Origin: Pelagibacteraceae bacterium AG-447-E22
GTDB lineage: Bacteria > Pseudomonadota > Alphaproteobacteria > Pelagibacterales > Pelagibacteraceae
Direction of reading: 5' to 3'
NCBI GenBank assembly: GCA_003212295.1
Contig: QCQC01000007.1
Location: 1 to 41,518, forward strand
Length of the DNA stretch: 41,518 nucleotides
Shown here in pieces: positions 20,693-30,678 of the stretch; the stretch's first letter is position 1; every line of letters begins with the position of its first letter. The notes under the pieces were generated by a model. The model saw only the letters and a program-made list of their open reading frames with translations. It was not told where the DNA came from and did not search any database. A program made the translations under genes and the position numbers.

Positions 20693-22474
20693 CTAAATCA
20701 AAGAGGGTTGTTTCTTCATGTCAGCTTTATTGATGCCAGCAACTTTAACTGGTTTTTTCATTGCATCTCTTCTGAACGGTTCACCAAGTTCTTGATTAAG
20801 AATTACTTCAATAAAGGTTGTAATGCCTTTCTTTTGATCTTCACAAGATTTTTTAATTGCTGCTGTTGTTTCCTCCATTGTCTTAACAGTAACTCCTTTC
20901 AAACCACAAGCATCAGCCACTTTTGCATAACTTAATTCTGGATCTAACTCGGTTCCAATAAAATTATTATCAAACCAAAGAGTAGTATTTCGTTTTTCTG
21001 CGCCCCATTGATAATTTCTAAAAATCACCATTGTAATTGCAGGCCACTCTTCTCTTGCACAAGAGCTCATTTCATTCATGCTAATTCCAAATGCACCATC
21101 TCCTGCAAAACCAATTACAGGTGTATCAGGACATCCAATTTTTGCTCCCAAAATTGACGGGAAACCATAACCACAAGGTCCAAACAAACCTGGTGCTAAA
21201 TATTTTCTTGGTTTTTCAAATGTAGGATAAGCGTTTCCTATTGCACAATTATTTCCTATATCACTTGAAATAATTACATCTTCAGGCATTCCTGCTTGTA
21301 TCGCTCTCCACGCTTGTCTAGGAGACATTCTATCTTTATCTCTTTCTCTTGCTTCTTTGTTCCAAACAGTTCCCTCATCATCATCTTCATGATCTAAACT
21401 AGATAGTTTTTGCAACCATGCAGATTTTGTTTGATGAATAATATCTTTTCTTTTTTGTCTATCAGTATCTCCTGCGTTTGAAGATAATTTATCAAAAATT
21501 TGTTGTGCAACTAATTTTGCATCTCCACTAATTCCTACAGTTACCTTTTTAGTCAAACCAATTCTATCTGGGTTTATATCCACTTGGATTATACTTGCTT
21601 TCTTTGGCCAATAATCAATTCCATATCCTGGAAGAGTCGAAAAAGGATTTAATCTCGTCCCTAAAGCTAAGACAACATCTGCTTTTGAAATTAATTCCAT
21701 TGCAGCTTTTGATCCATTATAACCTAGTGGTCCAACTGCTAATGGATGACTTCCAGGAAAACTATCATTATGTTGATAACCAGAGCAAACTGGTGAGTCC
21801 AATTTTTCAGCAAGTTTTTTAGTTTCTTCAATTGCTCCACCAATTACAACACCTGCACCAGATAAAATTACTGGAAATTTTGCTTTAGATAATAGATTAG
21901 CAGCTTTTGAAATTGCATCAGCACCTCCACCTTGTCTTTCTAGTCGAACGATTGGTGGTAATTCTATATCGATTACTTGTGTCCAATAATCTCTTGGAAC
22001 ATTTATTTGTGCTGGCGCTGAGCCTCTAATTGCTTTTTCAATTACTCTATTTAGAACTTCTGCCATTCTCGATGGATCTCTAACCTCTTCTTGATAACAA
22101 ACCATATCTTTAAATAAATTCATTTGTTCAACTTCTTGAAATCCACCTTGACCCATTGTTTTATTTGCAGCTTGAGGTGTTACTAGTAATAAGGGTGTAT
22201 GATTCCAGTAAGCAGTTTTAATAGGTGTTACTAGTCCAGTTATGCCGGGTCCGTTTTGTGCTATTACCATAGACATTTTTCCGGTAGACCTCGTGTAACC
22301 ATCAGCTATTAATCCACCATTCGTTTCGTGAGCAACATCCCAAAAAGTTATTCCTGCATCAGGAAAAATATCAGAGATCGGCATAAACGCTGAACCTATA
22401 ATACCAAAAGCATGTTCAATGCCGTGCATTTGTAAAACTTTTACAAAAGCTTCCTCTGTTGTCATTTTTGTCAT
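20693..22474 (-). CDS. xsc: sulfoacetaldehyde acetyltransferase
   Basis: 593 aa ThDP enzyme; MTTEEAFVKVLQMHGIEHAFGIIGSAFMPISDIFP, QNGPGITGLVTPIKTAYWNHTPLL, GDGAFGISMNE, and GEPFRRDAMKKPVK near the C-terminus are Xsc-like. Confidence 0.94.
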   Translation of the reverse strand: MTKMTTEEAFVKVLQMHGIEHAFGIIGSAFMPISDIFPDAGITFWDVAHETNGGLIADGYTRSTGKMSMVIAQNGPGITGLVTPIKTAYWNHTPLLLVTPQAANKTMGQGGFQEVEQMNLFKDMVCYQEEVRDPSRMAEVLNRVIEKAIRGSAPAQINVPRDYWTQVIDIELPPIVRLERQGGGADAISKAANLLSKAKFPVILSGAGVVIGGAIEETKKLAEKLDSPVCSGYQHNDSFPGSHPLAVGPLGYNGSKAAMELISKADVVLALGTRLNPFSTLPGYGIDYWPKKASIIQVDINPDRIGLTKKVTVGISGDAKLVAQQIFDKLSSNAGDTDRQKRKDIIHQTKSAWLQKLSSLDHEDDDEGTVWNKEARERDKDRMSPRQAWRAIQAGMPEDVIISSDIGNNCAIGNAYPTFEKPRKYLAPGLFGPCGYGFPSILGAKIGCPDTPVIGFAGDGAFGISMNEMSSCAREEWPAITMVIFRNYQWGAEKRNTTLWFDNNFIGTELDPELSYAKVADACGLKGVTVKTMEETTAAIKKSCEDQKKGITTFIEVILNQELGEPFRRDAMKKPVKVAGINKADMKKQPSLI

Positions 22475-22584
22475 TAATAGAACCTTTCTAAATTAGAACG
22501 AATTTTTTAAAATTTAATTGTTAATTTTTGCGATTAATATATAAGTTTTTACAAAATTCAAATAAACATTTCGACACAATATAT

Positions 22585-22869
22585 ATGGCTACAGATATTA
22601 TAATTCATGACCAAAAGGACAATGTTGGCGTTATAGTTGTTGAAAAAATCACCCCAAAACAAGATTGCTCTTGCTGGATTATGGAAAATGATAGTACAGT
22701 CAATATTCAATCAGTAGATGAAATCCCTTTAGGTCATAAAATTGCAATGACAGATTTAAAAGAGGGAGACACAATTTTAAAATATGGTCATGATATTGGT
22801 AAAGTAGTTAAATCAATAAAAAAAGGTGAGCATGTCCATGTTCATAATGTTAAAACAAAGAAGTGGTAA
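22585..22869 (+). CDS. suyA: (2R)-sulfolactate sulfo-lyase small subunit, SAF/UxaA-N domain
   Basis: ATG at 22585 (19 codons inside the track ORF) gives [22 protein letters not shown]...[43 protein letters not shown]; typical SuyA. Confidence 0.85.
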   Translation: MATDIIIHDQKDNVGVIVVEKITPKQDCSCWIMENDSTVNIQSVDEIPLGHKIAMTDLKEGDTILKYGHDIGKVVKSIKKGEHVHVHNVKTKKW

Positions 22870-22873
22870 AGAT

Positions 22874-24040
22874 ATGGAAATTCCAAAAAGTTTTTTAGGT
22901 TATAAAAGAGAAAATGGGAGAGCGGGTACTAGAAATCATGTAATAATTCTTCCAGTAGATGACATTTCTAATGCTTGTGCAGAAGCAGTGGCTAATAACA
23001 TCAAAGGAACTATTGCCTTGCCACACTCATATGGAAGACTTCAATTTGGTGCTGATTTAGAATTACATTTTAGAACAATGATTGGGACAGGAAGCAATCC
23101 AAATGTAGCTGCTGTTATTGTGATAGGAATTGAACCTAAATGGACAAAAAAAATCGTAGACGGTATTGCAAAAACTGGAAAACCTGTTGAGGGTTTTCAT
23201 ATAGAAAGAACAGGTGATATTGGCACCGTAATGAAGGCTTCAAAAAAAGCTCAAGAGTTTGTAATGTGGGCATCAGAGAAACAGAGAGAAGAATGTCCAA
23301 TAAGTGATCTTTGGATATCTGTCAAATGTGGTGAGTCAGACACAACTTCAGGATTGGCAGCAAATCCAACTGTTGGAAATTTAATGGATAAACTTGAGCC
23401 TTTAGGAGTTCATTTGTGTTTTGGTGAAACATCTGAATTAACTGGAGCTGAAAAAGTTTGTGCTACTAGAGGAGCAACTAAAGAAGCATCAGATAAATTT
23501 ATGAAAACATGGAGTTCATATAATGATTTTATTCTAAAAGAAGCAACAGATGATCTTTCGGAAAGTCAACCAACCGCAGGAAATATTGCAGGTGGTTTGA
23601 CTACTATTGAAGAAAAAGCTTTTGGAAATTTTCAAAAAATTGGAAATTGTAAATTTGTTGATGTTTTAGAGCCAGCTGAAGAGCCTAAAAAAGGAAAAGG
23701 TTTATATTTTATGGATACTTCGTCAGCAGCAGCAGAATGTGTAACACTTCAAGCAGCAGCAGGTTTTAATATTCATTTATTTCCGACAGGACAAGGAAAT
23801 ATTGTAGGAAACCCAATTGAACCAGTAGTAAAATTGACTGCTAACCCATTGACAGTAAAGGGTATGGGAGAACATATTGATTGTGATGTATCAAAAATTC
23901 TTTCAAGAGAAATGAATATGTCTCAAGCGGGTGATAAACTCATTGAAACGACTCTAAAAGTTGCAAATGGAAGATTAACTTGTGCAGAAGCTTTGGGTCA
24001 TAGAGAGTTTGTGATGACTAAACTTTATAGAAGTGCTTAA
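22874..24040 (+). CDS. suyB: (2R)-sulfolactate sulfo-lyase large subunit
   Basis: ATG at 22874 gives [40 protein letters not shown]; UxaA/GarD-family large subunit. The longer track start overlaps suyA and is not needed. Confidence 0.87.
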   Translation: MEIPKSFLGYKRENGRAGTRNHVIILPVDDISNACAEAVANNIKGTIALPHSYGRLQFGADLELHFRTMIGTGSNPNVAAVIVIGIEPKWTKKIVDGIAKTGKPVEGFHIERTGDIGTVMKASKKAQEFVMWASEKQREECPISDLWISVKCGESDTTSGLAANPTVGNLMDKLEPLGVHLCFGETSELTGAEKVCATRGATKEASDKFMKTWSSYNDFILKEATDDLSESQPTAGNIAGGLTTIEEKAFGNFQKIGNCKFVDVLEPAEEPKKGKGLYFMDTSSAAAECVTLQAAAGFNIHLFPTGQGNIVGNPIEPVVKLTANPLTVKGMGEHIDCDVSKILSREMNMSQAGDKLIETTLKVANGRLTCAEALGHREFVMTKLYRSA

Positions 24041-24042
24041 AA

Positions 24043-25128
24043 CTACTTTGTAGATTTTACAAAATATTTTTTTCTCATACTTGATAAAAATCTCCTAATA
24101 AATGCAGCACTAATTCCAAGAATGACTGCAAATAAAATTGAGAATAATCCGTAAAAGAATGGCATATCTTTTGAAAAATCTTTGATAAATCTTGAAAAGA
24201 AATTTAAATCCTTGTTTGCTATTTTAACCACTTCTTTTTGAATTTCCTCAGCAAAGAAAGTATCGTAAGCGATAGCTATACCAACAATTAACAACAAGAT
24301 TGCTAATAATGCTTTTAATCCAGAACTGTCAATTTGTTCACCTAGTTTTTGTCCAACCTGAACACCAACAATAGACCCAACAACTAATAATAAAACTAAC
24401 ATTAAATCTATTGAGCCATAATTAAACGAATGCAAAAATGTAACTATTACACTTACAAAAATAGTTACAAATAAAGAAGTTCCTGGAACCAATCTTGTTG
24501 GCATTTTAATTATATAAATCATTGCAGGAACCAAAATAAAAGCTCCACCTATGCCCATGATTGCCGCAATAAAACCAACTAATAATCCAATTATTATTGG
24601 TGTAAATATACTTTCATACAATTTAGATTTTGGAAATCTCATTCTGAAAGGAAGACCATGTATCCAATAATGGACATGTAATTTTTTTCTTTCTACAACA
24701 TTTTTTTTAGCTTTATCAATTTCTCCTAAACTTTCGACTAACATTAAAGTTCCAATTATTGCAAGTATGTACATATAAGCTAAAGAAATGACTGTATCTA
24801 TTTTCCCAATCCCTTTAAAATAACTAAAAGTATAGATACCTAAAGCTGTTCCTATAGACCCTCCAATTACGATCATAAAACCCATTTTATAATCCAAAGT
24901 ATTTTTTAACCAATGAGTAGTTGATCCAGAAACTGATGTTGCTAAAATATTGTTAGCTTCATTTGCTACTGCATATGCAGGCGGAACACCTAAAAAAATT
25001 AAAAATGGTGTCATTAAAAAACCCCCACCAACTCCAAATAAACCTGAAAGAACTCCAACAAGCGCACTTAATAAAAGAATTTCTATTGGACTAACAAAAA
25101 CTTGAGCTATAGGTAAAAAAACTTCCAT
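24043..25128 (-). CDS. tauE: TauE/SafE-family membrane protein, probable sulfite/sulfonate-associated exporter
   Basis: 361 aa; GLFGVGGGFLMTPFLIFLGVPPAYAVANEANNILATS and IMGIGGAFILVPAMIY duplicated TauE/SafE motifs; located in a sulfonate/sulfite cluster. Confidence 0.85.
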   Translation of the reverse strand: MEVFLPIAQVFVSPIEILLLSALVGVLSGLFGVGGGFLMTPFLIFLGVPPAYAVANEANNILATSVSGSTTHWLKNTLDYKMGFMIVIGGSIGTALGIYTFSYFKGIGKIDTVISLAYMYILAIIGTLMLVESLGEIDKAKKNVVERKKLHVHYWIHGLPFRMRFPKSKLYESIFTPIIIGLLVGFIAAIMGIGGAFILVPAMIYIIKMPTRLVPGTSLFVTIFVSVIVTFLHSFNYGSIDLMLVLLLVVGSIVGVQVGQKLGEQIDSSGLKALLAILLLIVGIAIAYDTFFAEEIQKEVVKIANKDLNFFSRFIKDFSKDMPFFYGLFSILFAVILGISAAFIRRFLSSMRKKYFVKSTK

Positions 25129-25154
25129 TTAATAATAAAAACTAAAAATATTAC

Positions 25155-25289
25155 TTATTTAAAAGTTATAAAAGTTCCAAGTAAAATTACTCCCCAACAA
25201 GCAGCTATAGCTGAAAAAATCCCAGTTTTAACAAATATTGTCTTTTTGTTTAAAATTTTTTGAGGGATTTTTATATTTGAAAAGTGCAT
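25155..25289 (-). CDS. 44-aa single-TM peptide in the apr cluster
   Basis: In-frame ATG at 25289 in the 82-aa track ORF gives MHFSNIKIPQKILNKKTIFVKTGIFSAIAACWGVILLGTFITFK, a basic N-terminus plus one hydrophobic helix. The shorter start avoids overlap with the upstream CDS. Confidence 0.5.
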   Translation of the reverse strand: MHFSNIKIPQKILNKKTIFVKTGIFSAIAACWGVILLGTFITFK

Positions 25290-25359
25290 CTGTAATTCTT
25301 CAATACACCCACTGTAAAAATTGTCAAACTTTAATTGAATAAAATAATTTTTTTTTGAA

Positions 25360-25710
25360 CTAATAAATTGTAGCCCCGAAGACCTTAATTTCACCATCCT
25401 CAACTCCTAAAACTAGTCTGCCTAAAAATTCTCCTGGTATCTCTTTATTGGTTTGTTTAATCAATACAGTGATATGTTCTCCTCTTCTTAAGGTACCAAA
25501 AGGTTCATAGGTTTCGTTTAGGTTTGTAATAATTTTGTTGTTAGCCCATTGTTTACCCAGCTCTACCTCGTTTGCTCCAAATAACATTTGTGTTGAAAAA
25601 TCTCTGGTGAAGCCACCATAATCCTTCATATTCGATGCTTTCACTAGATTTTCCCAGAAAGGTTTGGCTATTACAAAAATCTCATCGTCTGATTTTGCCA
25701 AAAGGTCCAT
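25360..25710 (-). CDS. uncharacterised 116-aa protein directly downstream of aprA
   Basis: ORF separated from aprA by about 15 nt, same strand; sequence looks compact alpha/beta (possibly NTF2-like) but no family firmly recognised. Confidence 0.75.
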   Translation of the reverse strand: MDLLAKSDDEIFVIAKPFWENLVKASNMKDYGGFTRDFSTQMLFGANEVELGKQWANNKIITNLNETYEPFGTLRRGEHITVLIKQTNKEIPGEFLGRLVLGVEDGEIKVFGATIY

Positions 25711-25725
25711 TGTTAACCTAAATGA

Positions 25726-27585
25726 TTAGGAAGCCTTCTTTTTTTCTTTTTCATCAACAATATGGTAAACAGGTACTTTTTCCATAGTGAACTTGCCAGT
25801 TTTTGGATCTCGTCTAGAGACTGTTAAACAGTGCCAATTATCATCATCTAACTTCATATAATCACCCCTGTAATAATATCCTGGCCAACGAGTTTCTTCT
25901 CTAAATAATGTGTGCTCTGTTACACATTGAGAAGTTAATGTTCTATGTTTTAATTCCCACGCTCTCATTAATTGATGATAGTCTTCAGCTCCAACCTTTT
26001 CTAAATCTTCCTGCAACCAGTCTAACAACTCTAAAGCTCTTTTTAACATATTTCCATTAGTCATGTAATTTGAGGTAATTCCTCCAACATATTCATCCAT
26101 TATTTTTTGAAGTCTTTGTAATCCTTGAATTGGAGAAATGTAACTAGGAGAAACAGTTCCACCAGTTATTTCATTTTGAGCTACTGTAAAAGTATCTAGA
26201 GGTTTATAAACTGCAGTTTTAAAATCTTCGCATTGTTTATCTGAAACATTAATTCCTTCTGCTTTTTTGTCTTCTATGTATTTTACTGCTGCTTTAGCTG
26301 CTAATCTACCTTCTGTGAATGAACCAGATGAAAACTTATGTGCACTTCCTCCAACAGTATCCCCTGCTCCGAACAATCCATCAATTGTTAACATTCTATT
26401 ATAGCCCCAAAAGTATTCTGGAGGAGATAAATCTTCAGGACCACTCACCCAAGCACCTGAACATGTTGCATGTGAACCCATTACATACGGTTCTGATGTT
26501 GTCAATTCAGGGTTTGTATGTTTAGGATCAATATTTTGAGATGCCCACACTACAGCTTGACCAACTGTCATTCCTAAAAAATTTTCCCAACCAACTGTTT
26601 CTAAATGCGGATCTTGGAACGCTTCTTTGGTCACCATGTGTATCGGTCCACCACCTGAAGCTACCTCTTGAATAAAAGCATGATTTCTTAAACAAGTTGG
26701 AGTTGGATGATGATCTATGTATTCACCAACTAATTCTTTAGTTTGATCATACCATTTCTTCTCGTAATTTTCACCATTGGCATTTTGAGTGTAAGTTTTT
26801 AAATGTAAGAAGTAGGCACCAACTGGTCCATAACCGTCTTTAAATCTGCATAACACAATTCTATTTTCCATTTGTGTCATCTTAGCTCCAGCTGCAATAG
26901 GTAAGGCATACGCTGATCCATTACTCCACGGTGCATACCAAGTTCTTCCCATACCTTCACCTACTGCTCTTGGTTTAAAAATATGTGAAGCTCCTCCAGC
27001 AGCAACAATCACTGTTTTCGCTCTGAAAACATGAAAATCTCCTGTTCTCATGTTAAAACCAACTGCACCACCAATTCTGTTTTCCTGAGATTCATCCATT
27101 AATAAATGAGTAACCATTATTCTGTTATAGATTTTGTCAGCAGATTTTTTTGCAGCTTCAGCAACGATTGGTTTATAACTTTCCCCATGGATCATGATCT
27201 GCCATTTGCCTTCTCTTAAATATCTTCCAGTTTTTTCATTTTTCATCATAGGCAAACCCCATTCATCAAACATATGAACAGTTGAATCTACGTGACGAGC
27301 CATGTCATATCCTAAATCTTCTCTAACCATTCCCATTAAATCATTTCTTGCATATCTTACATGGTCTTCAGGTTGGTTCTCATCCCATTGCATTCCCATA
27401 TAACAATTGATTGCATATAATCCTTGAGCAACAGCTCCACTTCTATCAATGTTTGCTTTTTCGACACAAATAATTTTTAAATCTCTACCCCAGTGTCTAG
27501 CTTCAAAAGTAGCACCAGTGCCAGCCATTCCCCCACCAACAACTAATACATCACATTCTTCAAAATGAGTTTTATGATTAGCCAT
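25726..27585 (-). CDS. aprA: adenylylsulfate (APS) reductase alpha subunit
   Basis: 619 aa; FEECDVLVVGGGMAGTGATFEARHWGRDLKI, KANIDRSGAVAQGLYAINCYMG, RWPGYYYRGDYMKLDDDNWHCLTVSRRDPKTGKF. Confidence 0.97.
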   Translation of the reverse strand: MANHKTHFEECDVLVVGGGMAGTGATFEARHWGRDLKIICVEKANIDRSGAVAQGLYAINCYMGMQWDENQPEDHVRYARNDLMGMVREDLGYDMARHVDSTVHMFDEWGLPMMKNEKTGRYLREGKWQIMIHGESYKPIVAEAAKKSADKIYNRIMVTHLLMDESQENRIGGAVGFNMRTGDFHVFRAKTVIVAAGGASHIFKPRAVGEGMGRTWYAPWSNGSAYALPIAAGAKMTQMENRIVLCRFKDGYGPVGAYFLHLKTYTQNANGENYEKKWYDQTKELVGEYIDHHPTPTCLRNHAFIQEVASGGGPIHMVTKEAFQDPHLETVGWENFLGMTVGQAVVWASQNIDPKHTNPELTTSEPYVMGSHATCSGAWVSGPEDLSPPEYFWGYNRMLTIDGLFGAGDTVGGSAHKFSSGSFTEGRLAAKAAVKYIEDKKAEGINVSDKQCEDFKTAVYKPLDTFTVAQNEITGGTVSPSYISPIQGLQRLQKIMDEYVGGITSNYMTNGNMLKRALELLDWLQEDLEKVGAEDYHQLMRAWELKHRTLTSQCVTEHTLFREETRWPGYYYRGDYMKLDDDNWHCLTVSRRDPKTGKFTMEKVPVYHIVDEKEKKKAS

Positions 27586-28055
27586 TAATAATAAACTCCT
27601 TTTTTAAAGGAGTCTTTTGGAACTGAAGGTAGCTCTTGATTTGTATTCAGTCCTTCAGGTTCATTATATAATCTTTGTGAATTAATTTCTCCTTGGTTAG
27701 GTGTGTCCCCATCAGCAAGTTTAGGAATAAATTTCCCCCAAGGTTTTGTTGTTATTGGAGAAACAAAGTTTTTCTCTGTTCCATTTCTAAATTTAATTTT
27801 CCAAGAAATAGTTCCTTTTTCTTCTTCTCTTCTTACTCTAACACTATGACCCATAGGTGCAAAGTCTGCATAGCCTCGAACATCAATAGCATGATTTGGA
27901 CAAGCTTTCACACAAGAATAGCATTCCCAACAAAAATTAGGCTCAATGTTTTTTGCACGTCTTATGTTTTCATCAATGTGCATAATATCTGATGGACATA
28001 TATCTACACAGTGACCACATCCATCACATCTAGTCATGTATACAAAAGTTGACAT
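27585..28055 (-). CDS. aprB: adenylylsulfate reductase beta subunit (2x[4Fe-4S])
   Basis: 156 aa; MSTFVYMTRCDGCGHCVDICPSDIMHID, CWECYSCVKACPNHAIDVRGYADFAPMGHSV; 1-nt overlap with aprA. Confidence 0.97.
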   Translation of the reverse strand: MSTFVYMTRCDGCGHCVDICPSDIMHIDENIRRAKNIEPNFCWECYSCVKACPNHAIDVRGYADFAPMGHSVRVRREEEKGTISWKIKFRNGTEKNFVSPITTKPWGKFIPKLADGDTPNQGEINSQRLYNEPEGLNTNQELPSVPKDSFKKGVYY

Positions 28056-28088
28056 AATATTTATTTTTCTCCTTTTTCTATTAACATA

Positions 28089-28883
28089 TTAATAGTGTTT
28101 TGGCTCTTCTCTTTTTATACCTAGGCCAAATTGCTCAGGCGCATCTGCTGGTGGTGGGAGATTATCTCTTGATCCATCAGCTTCAGCTAAATTTTTTTGT
28201 ATTGCCGCTCCAGGTTTATAGAACATGTGTGCAAATTTAGACCAATAAACACCACCAAATAAGATTAAATTAGAAACAACAAATAAGTTTAAAAATAAAT
28301 AAGATAAACCCACCTGACCATTAAATTGAGTATACGACCAAGCTAAGCCAAAAGTTGAACAAGCAAGCAAAGCTAATACAAATAAATCAGCTTTTATAAT
28401 TCTATACCACGGATGAGCTTCAGCAGAGACATCTACTCTTAAAAAAAACCAAAACCAATATCCACCTAAGCATGTTAAAATCGCTCCTACATGCCAAAGT
28501 AAAGACCATGTTTGAGACTCAGATTTTCCAACTCCAGTGTAACAAAAAACTAACATTGCTGACGAGAGCCAGAATAATATTGTTCCATACATTCCAAGCA
28601 CGTGAGCCAATCTTCTTTTTCCAAACCCTAACTCTGAAGTAGTACCTATATCAACTACCGTTGTTTTAGAAATAATAGAAACTTTTTCACCTACACTTAG
28701 TTCCTTAGTAGCAGATAATTTTGCTTTTTTAGCATTTTTAAAAAAATAAGTAAGGTTTTTATGATGTATCATTTGAACAATGGTCCCAACTGCAATTAAA
28801 AGTACCATTGCAATAATAAAAGATTGCATTGCTATTGGTGGTATTGTTTCAGACAGTATTGAAAAAGGATTGTTACTTAACAT
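28089..28883 (-). CDS. aprM: AprM-like membrane protein, putative electron-transfer anchor of APS reductase
   Basis: 264 aa with several TM helices, immediately upstream of aprBA (gene order aprM-aprB-aprA on minus strand). Confidence 0.75.
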   Translation of the reverse strand: MLSNNPFSILSETIPPIAMQSFIIAMVLLIAVGTIVQMIHHKNLTYFFKNAKKAKLSATKELSVGEKVSIISKTTVVDIGTTSELGFGKRRLAHVLGMYGTILFWLSSAMLVFCYTGVGKSESQTWSLLWHVGAILTCLGGYWFWFFLRVDVSAEAHPWYRIIKADLFVLALLACSTFGLAWSYTQFNGQVGLSYLFLNLFVVSNLILFGGVYWSKFAHMFYKPGAAIQKNLAEADGSRDNLPPPADAPEQFGLGIKREEPKHY

Positions 28884-28981
28884 TTCCGCCTTTAGTTAAA
28901 TTGAATTTTTTTTTTAGTTTTATATATAGTTGAATTAATAGTTCAACCTCAAACTCTGGTCAATTTGTCTTTAATAACAGG

Positions 28982-29380
28982 CTATTTTTCTCTTTTATAG
29001 TGTTGTTTATTTGGAATAACTGATCTAACTCCACCTTGAGGATTCTCCACATCGTCTTGTCTACGTGGAATCAAATGAAAGTGACAATGGAAGATAGATT
29101 GTCCTGAAACTTTTCCAATATTTGTTCCTAAATTAAATCCTTTTACAGTTTGATCTTTTTTTGTAATTTCGTCCTTAATAATTCTAATTAAATCATCGCA
29201 CGCTATCAATTCGTTTTGAGATAAATCAAAATAATCTTTAATATGTCTTTTGGGAATAATAAGACAATGATCTCTTGAAACTGGATAAGAGTCGTAACTA
29301 GCATAAGCCAAATCATTTTCGTGGGCAACTCCACTCTCTTTAACATTGCAAAATAAACATGGATTATTTGGATCTCTCAT
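28982..29380 (-). CDS. HIT family protein
   Basis: 132 aa; LFCNV, IPKRHIKDY, SIFHCHFHLIPRR (HxHxH). Confidence 0.92.
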   Translation of the reverse strand: MRDPNNPCLFCNVKESGVAHENDLAYASYDSYPVSRDHCLIIPKRHIKDYFDLSQNELIACDDLIRIIKDEITKKDQTVKGFNLGTNIGKVSGQSIFHCHFHLIPRRQDDVENPQGGVRSVIPNKQHYKREK

Positions 29381-29384
29381 AAAT

Positions 29385-30158
29385 CTAAAATTTATAGTGA
29401 TTACATTTATTCACAGCTAATTTATAACTTTTAGAAAATTCTTTAAATTTATTTAAACTTTTTCTTTTCCAATGAATATCTTTAATTGATTTTACAGAGG
29501 TAACACCCTTACCTGAACCAATCAATATTATTTCTTCATAGTTTTTTAATTCTTTAATCAAGATATCTTTTTTTATAATTTTTTTTATTTTAGATTTAAA
29601 AAACCTATACGTATTTCCTTCATAATAATCTTTTATTGGACTAAATATTTTTTGTTTTTTTATAAATAAAAGATTAGAAGTTCCTGTTTCTAAAATTTTA
29701 TTATTTACCACAAGACCTATATCTGATCTTGAATTATCTAATTTAACAAGATGAGATAAAATTTTTTTATATTTTAAATTTTTATATTGCGGTTTTTCTC
29801 TTCTTAAATTTACTAATTTTAAATTAAAATCTTTTTTAGGTTTTACCCTTCTTCTTAAAGATATTGATATAACTTTTTTGTTTAAAGCTATTCTCAAAAG
29901 GTGATCATATTTTTTACTTTTTGATAAATTTTTGTTTAAAATTTTTATAATATCTTTTTTAAGAGATTTCTTTGTTATTCCATAACTTTTAAGTGATTTA
30001 ATTAAATTTTTTATGTGATTTTCAAAAAATAAAATTTTTGCAGGTCTTTCAAAAATCCACATTGTAGTAAAAATACCATGATCACCCCATAGATCTTTAA
30101 AATTTATTTCTCTTAAATTTCTAAGCTGATAGGATTTTTTTAATGAGTAAGTTGCCAT
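29385..30158 (-). CDS. pabC: class IV aminotransferase, probable aminodeoxychorismate lyase
   Basis: 257 aa; KLDNSRSDIGLVVNNKILETGTSNLLFI, ILIGSGKGVTSV; follows pabB and pabA homologs; start overlaps the pabA 3' end by 38 nt. Confidence 0.75.
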   Translation of the reverse strand: MATYSLKKSYQLRNLREINFKDLWGDHGIFTTMWIFERPAKILFFENHIKNLIKSLKSYGITKKSLKKDIIKILNKNLSKSKKYDHLLRIALNKKVISISLRRRVKPKKDFNLKLVNLRREKPQYKNLKYKKILSHLVKLDNSRSDIGLVVNNKILETGTSNLLFIKKQKIFSPIKDYYEGNTYRFFKSKIKKIIKKDILIKELKNYEEIILIGSGKGVTSVKSIKDIHWKRKSLNKFKEFSKSYKLAVNKCNHYKF

Positions 30159-30678
30159 TAATTGTTAAAAAAGACTCTGGGTGAAATTGAAATCCATATA
30201 TTTTTTCTTTACTATTTTCAAAAGACATTGCAACTTTTGATTTTAAACACCTCATAGTTATATCAAAATTATCAATTTTAAAAGGTTCTTTTAATTTAAG
30301 TGAGTGATACCTGCCTACTTTAAATATTTTTCCTTTTTTAAATAAAGATTTATCACTAATAACTTTTATATCTGATTGAAATCCGTGATAAATTTTTTTT
30401 TGTTCAATAATTTTAGCTCCCTCACAAAATAATATTTGTTGAAAACCTAAACAGATTCCGATCATCTTTTTTTTTCCTTTAAATTGTTTATAAATTTTAG
30501 AAGTTGTTGGATAATTTCTTGGATTACCTGGCCCAGGGGAAAAAACTAGTACACTAGCTTTTTGAAGTTTTTTTATATTTATTTCGTTATAATTATCACA
30601 CTCTACTTGATCAAATAATGAAAATTGATGAACTACATTATGAGTAAAAGAGTCATTATGGTCTATTACGTAAATCAT
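30121..30678 (-). CDS. pabA: glutamine amidotransferase component (PabA/TrpG)
   Basis: 185 aa; IDHNDSFTHNVVHQF, SPGPGNPRNYP, GICLGFQQI, YGFQFHPES. Confidence 0.9.
   Translation of the reverse strand: MIYVIDHNDSFTHNVVHQFSLFDQVECDNYNEINIKKLQKASVLVFSPGPGNPRNYPTTSKIYKQFKGKKKMIGICLGFQQILFCEGAKIIEQKKIYHGFQSDIKVISDKSLFKKGKIFKVGRYHSLKLKEPFKIDNFDITMRCLKSKVAMSFENSKEKIYGFQFHPESFLTINGNLLIKKILSA

Noticed and set aside
20708-20935. 75-aa Cys/Phe-rich plus-strand ORF
   Set aside because: Antisense shadow of the xsc 3' end; Phe/Cys richness comes from the complement of Lys/Ala/Thr codons.
22475-22584. Divergent xsc/suyA intergenic region as riboswitch or operator
   Set aside because: AT-rich with no convincing inverted repeat or conserved fold by eye.
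22826-22873. Extended suyB start overlapping suyA
   Set aside because: ATG at 22874 matches the expected family N-terminus, and the extension reads suyA sequence out of frame.
25290-25403. N-terminal 38 residues of the 82-aa track ORF
   Set aside because: Overlaps the upstream 116-aa CDS and the interior lacks a clear domain; the shorter 44-aa start is more economical.
27693-27992. 99-aa plus-strand ORF opposite aprB
   Set aside because: Shadow ORF over conserved ferredoxin-type AprB.
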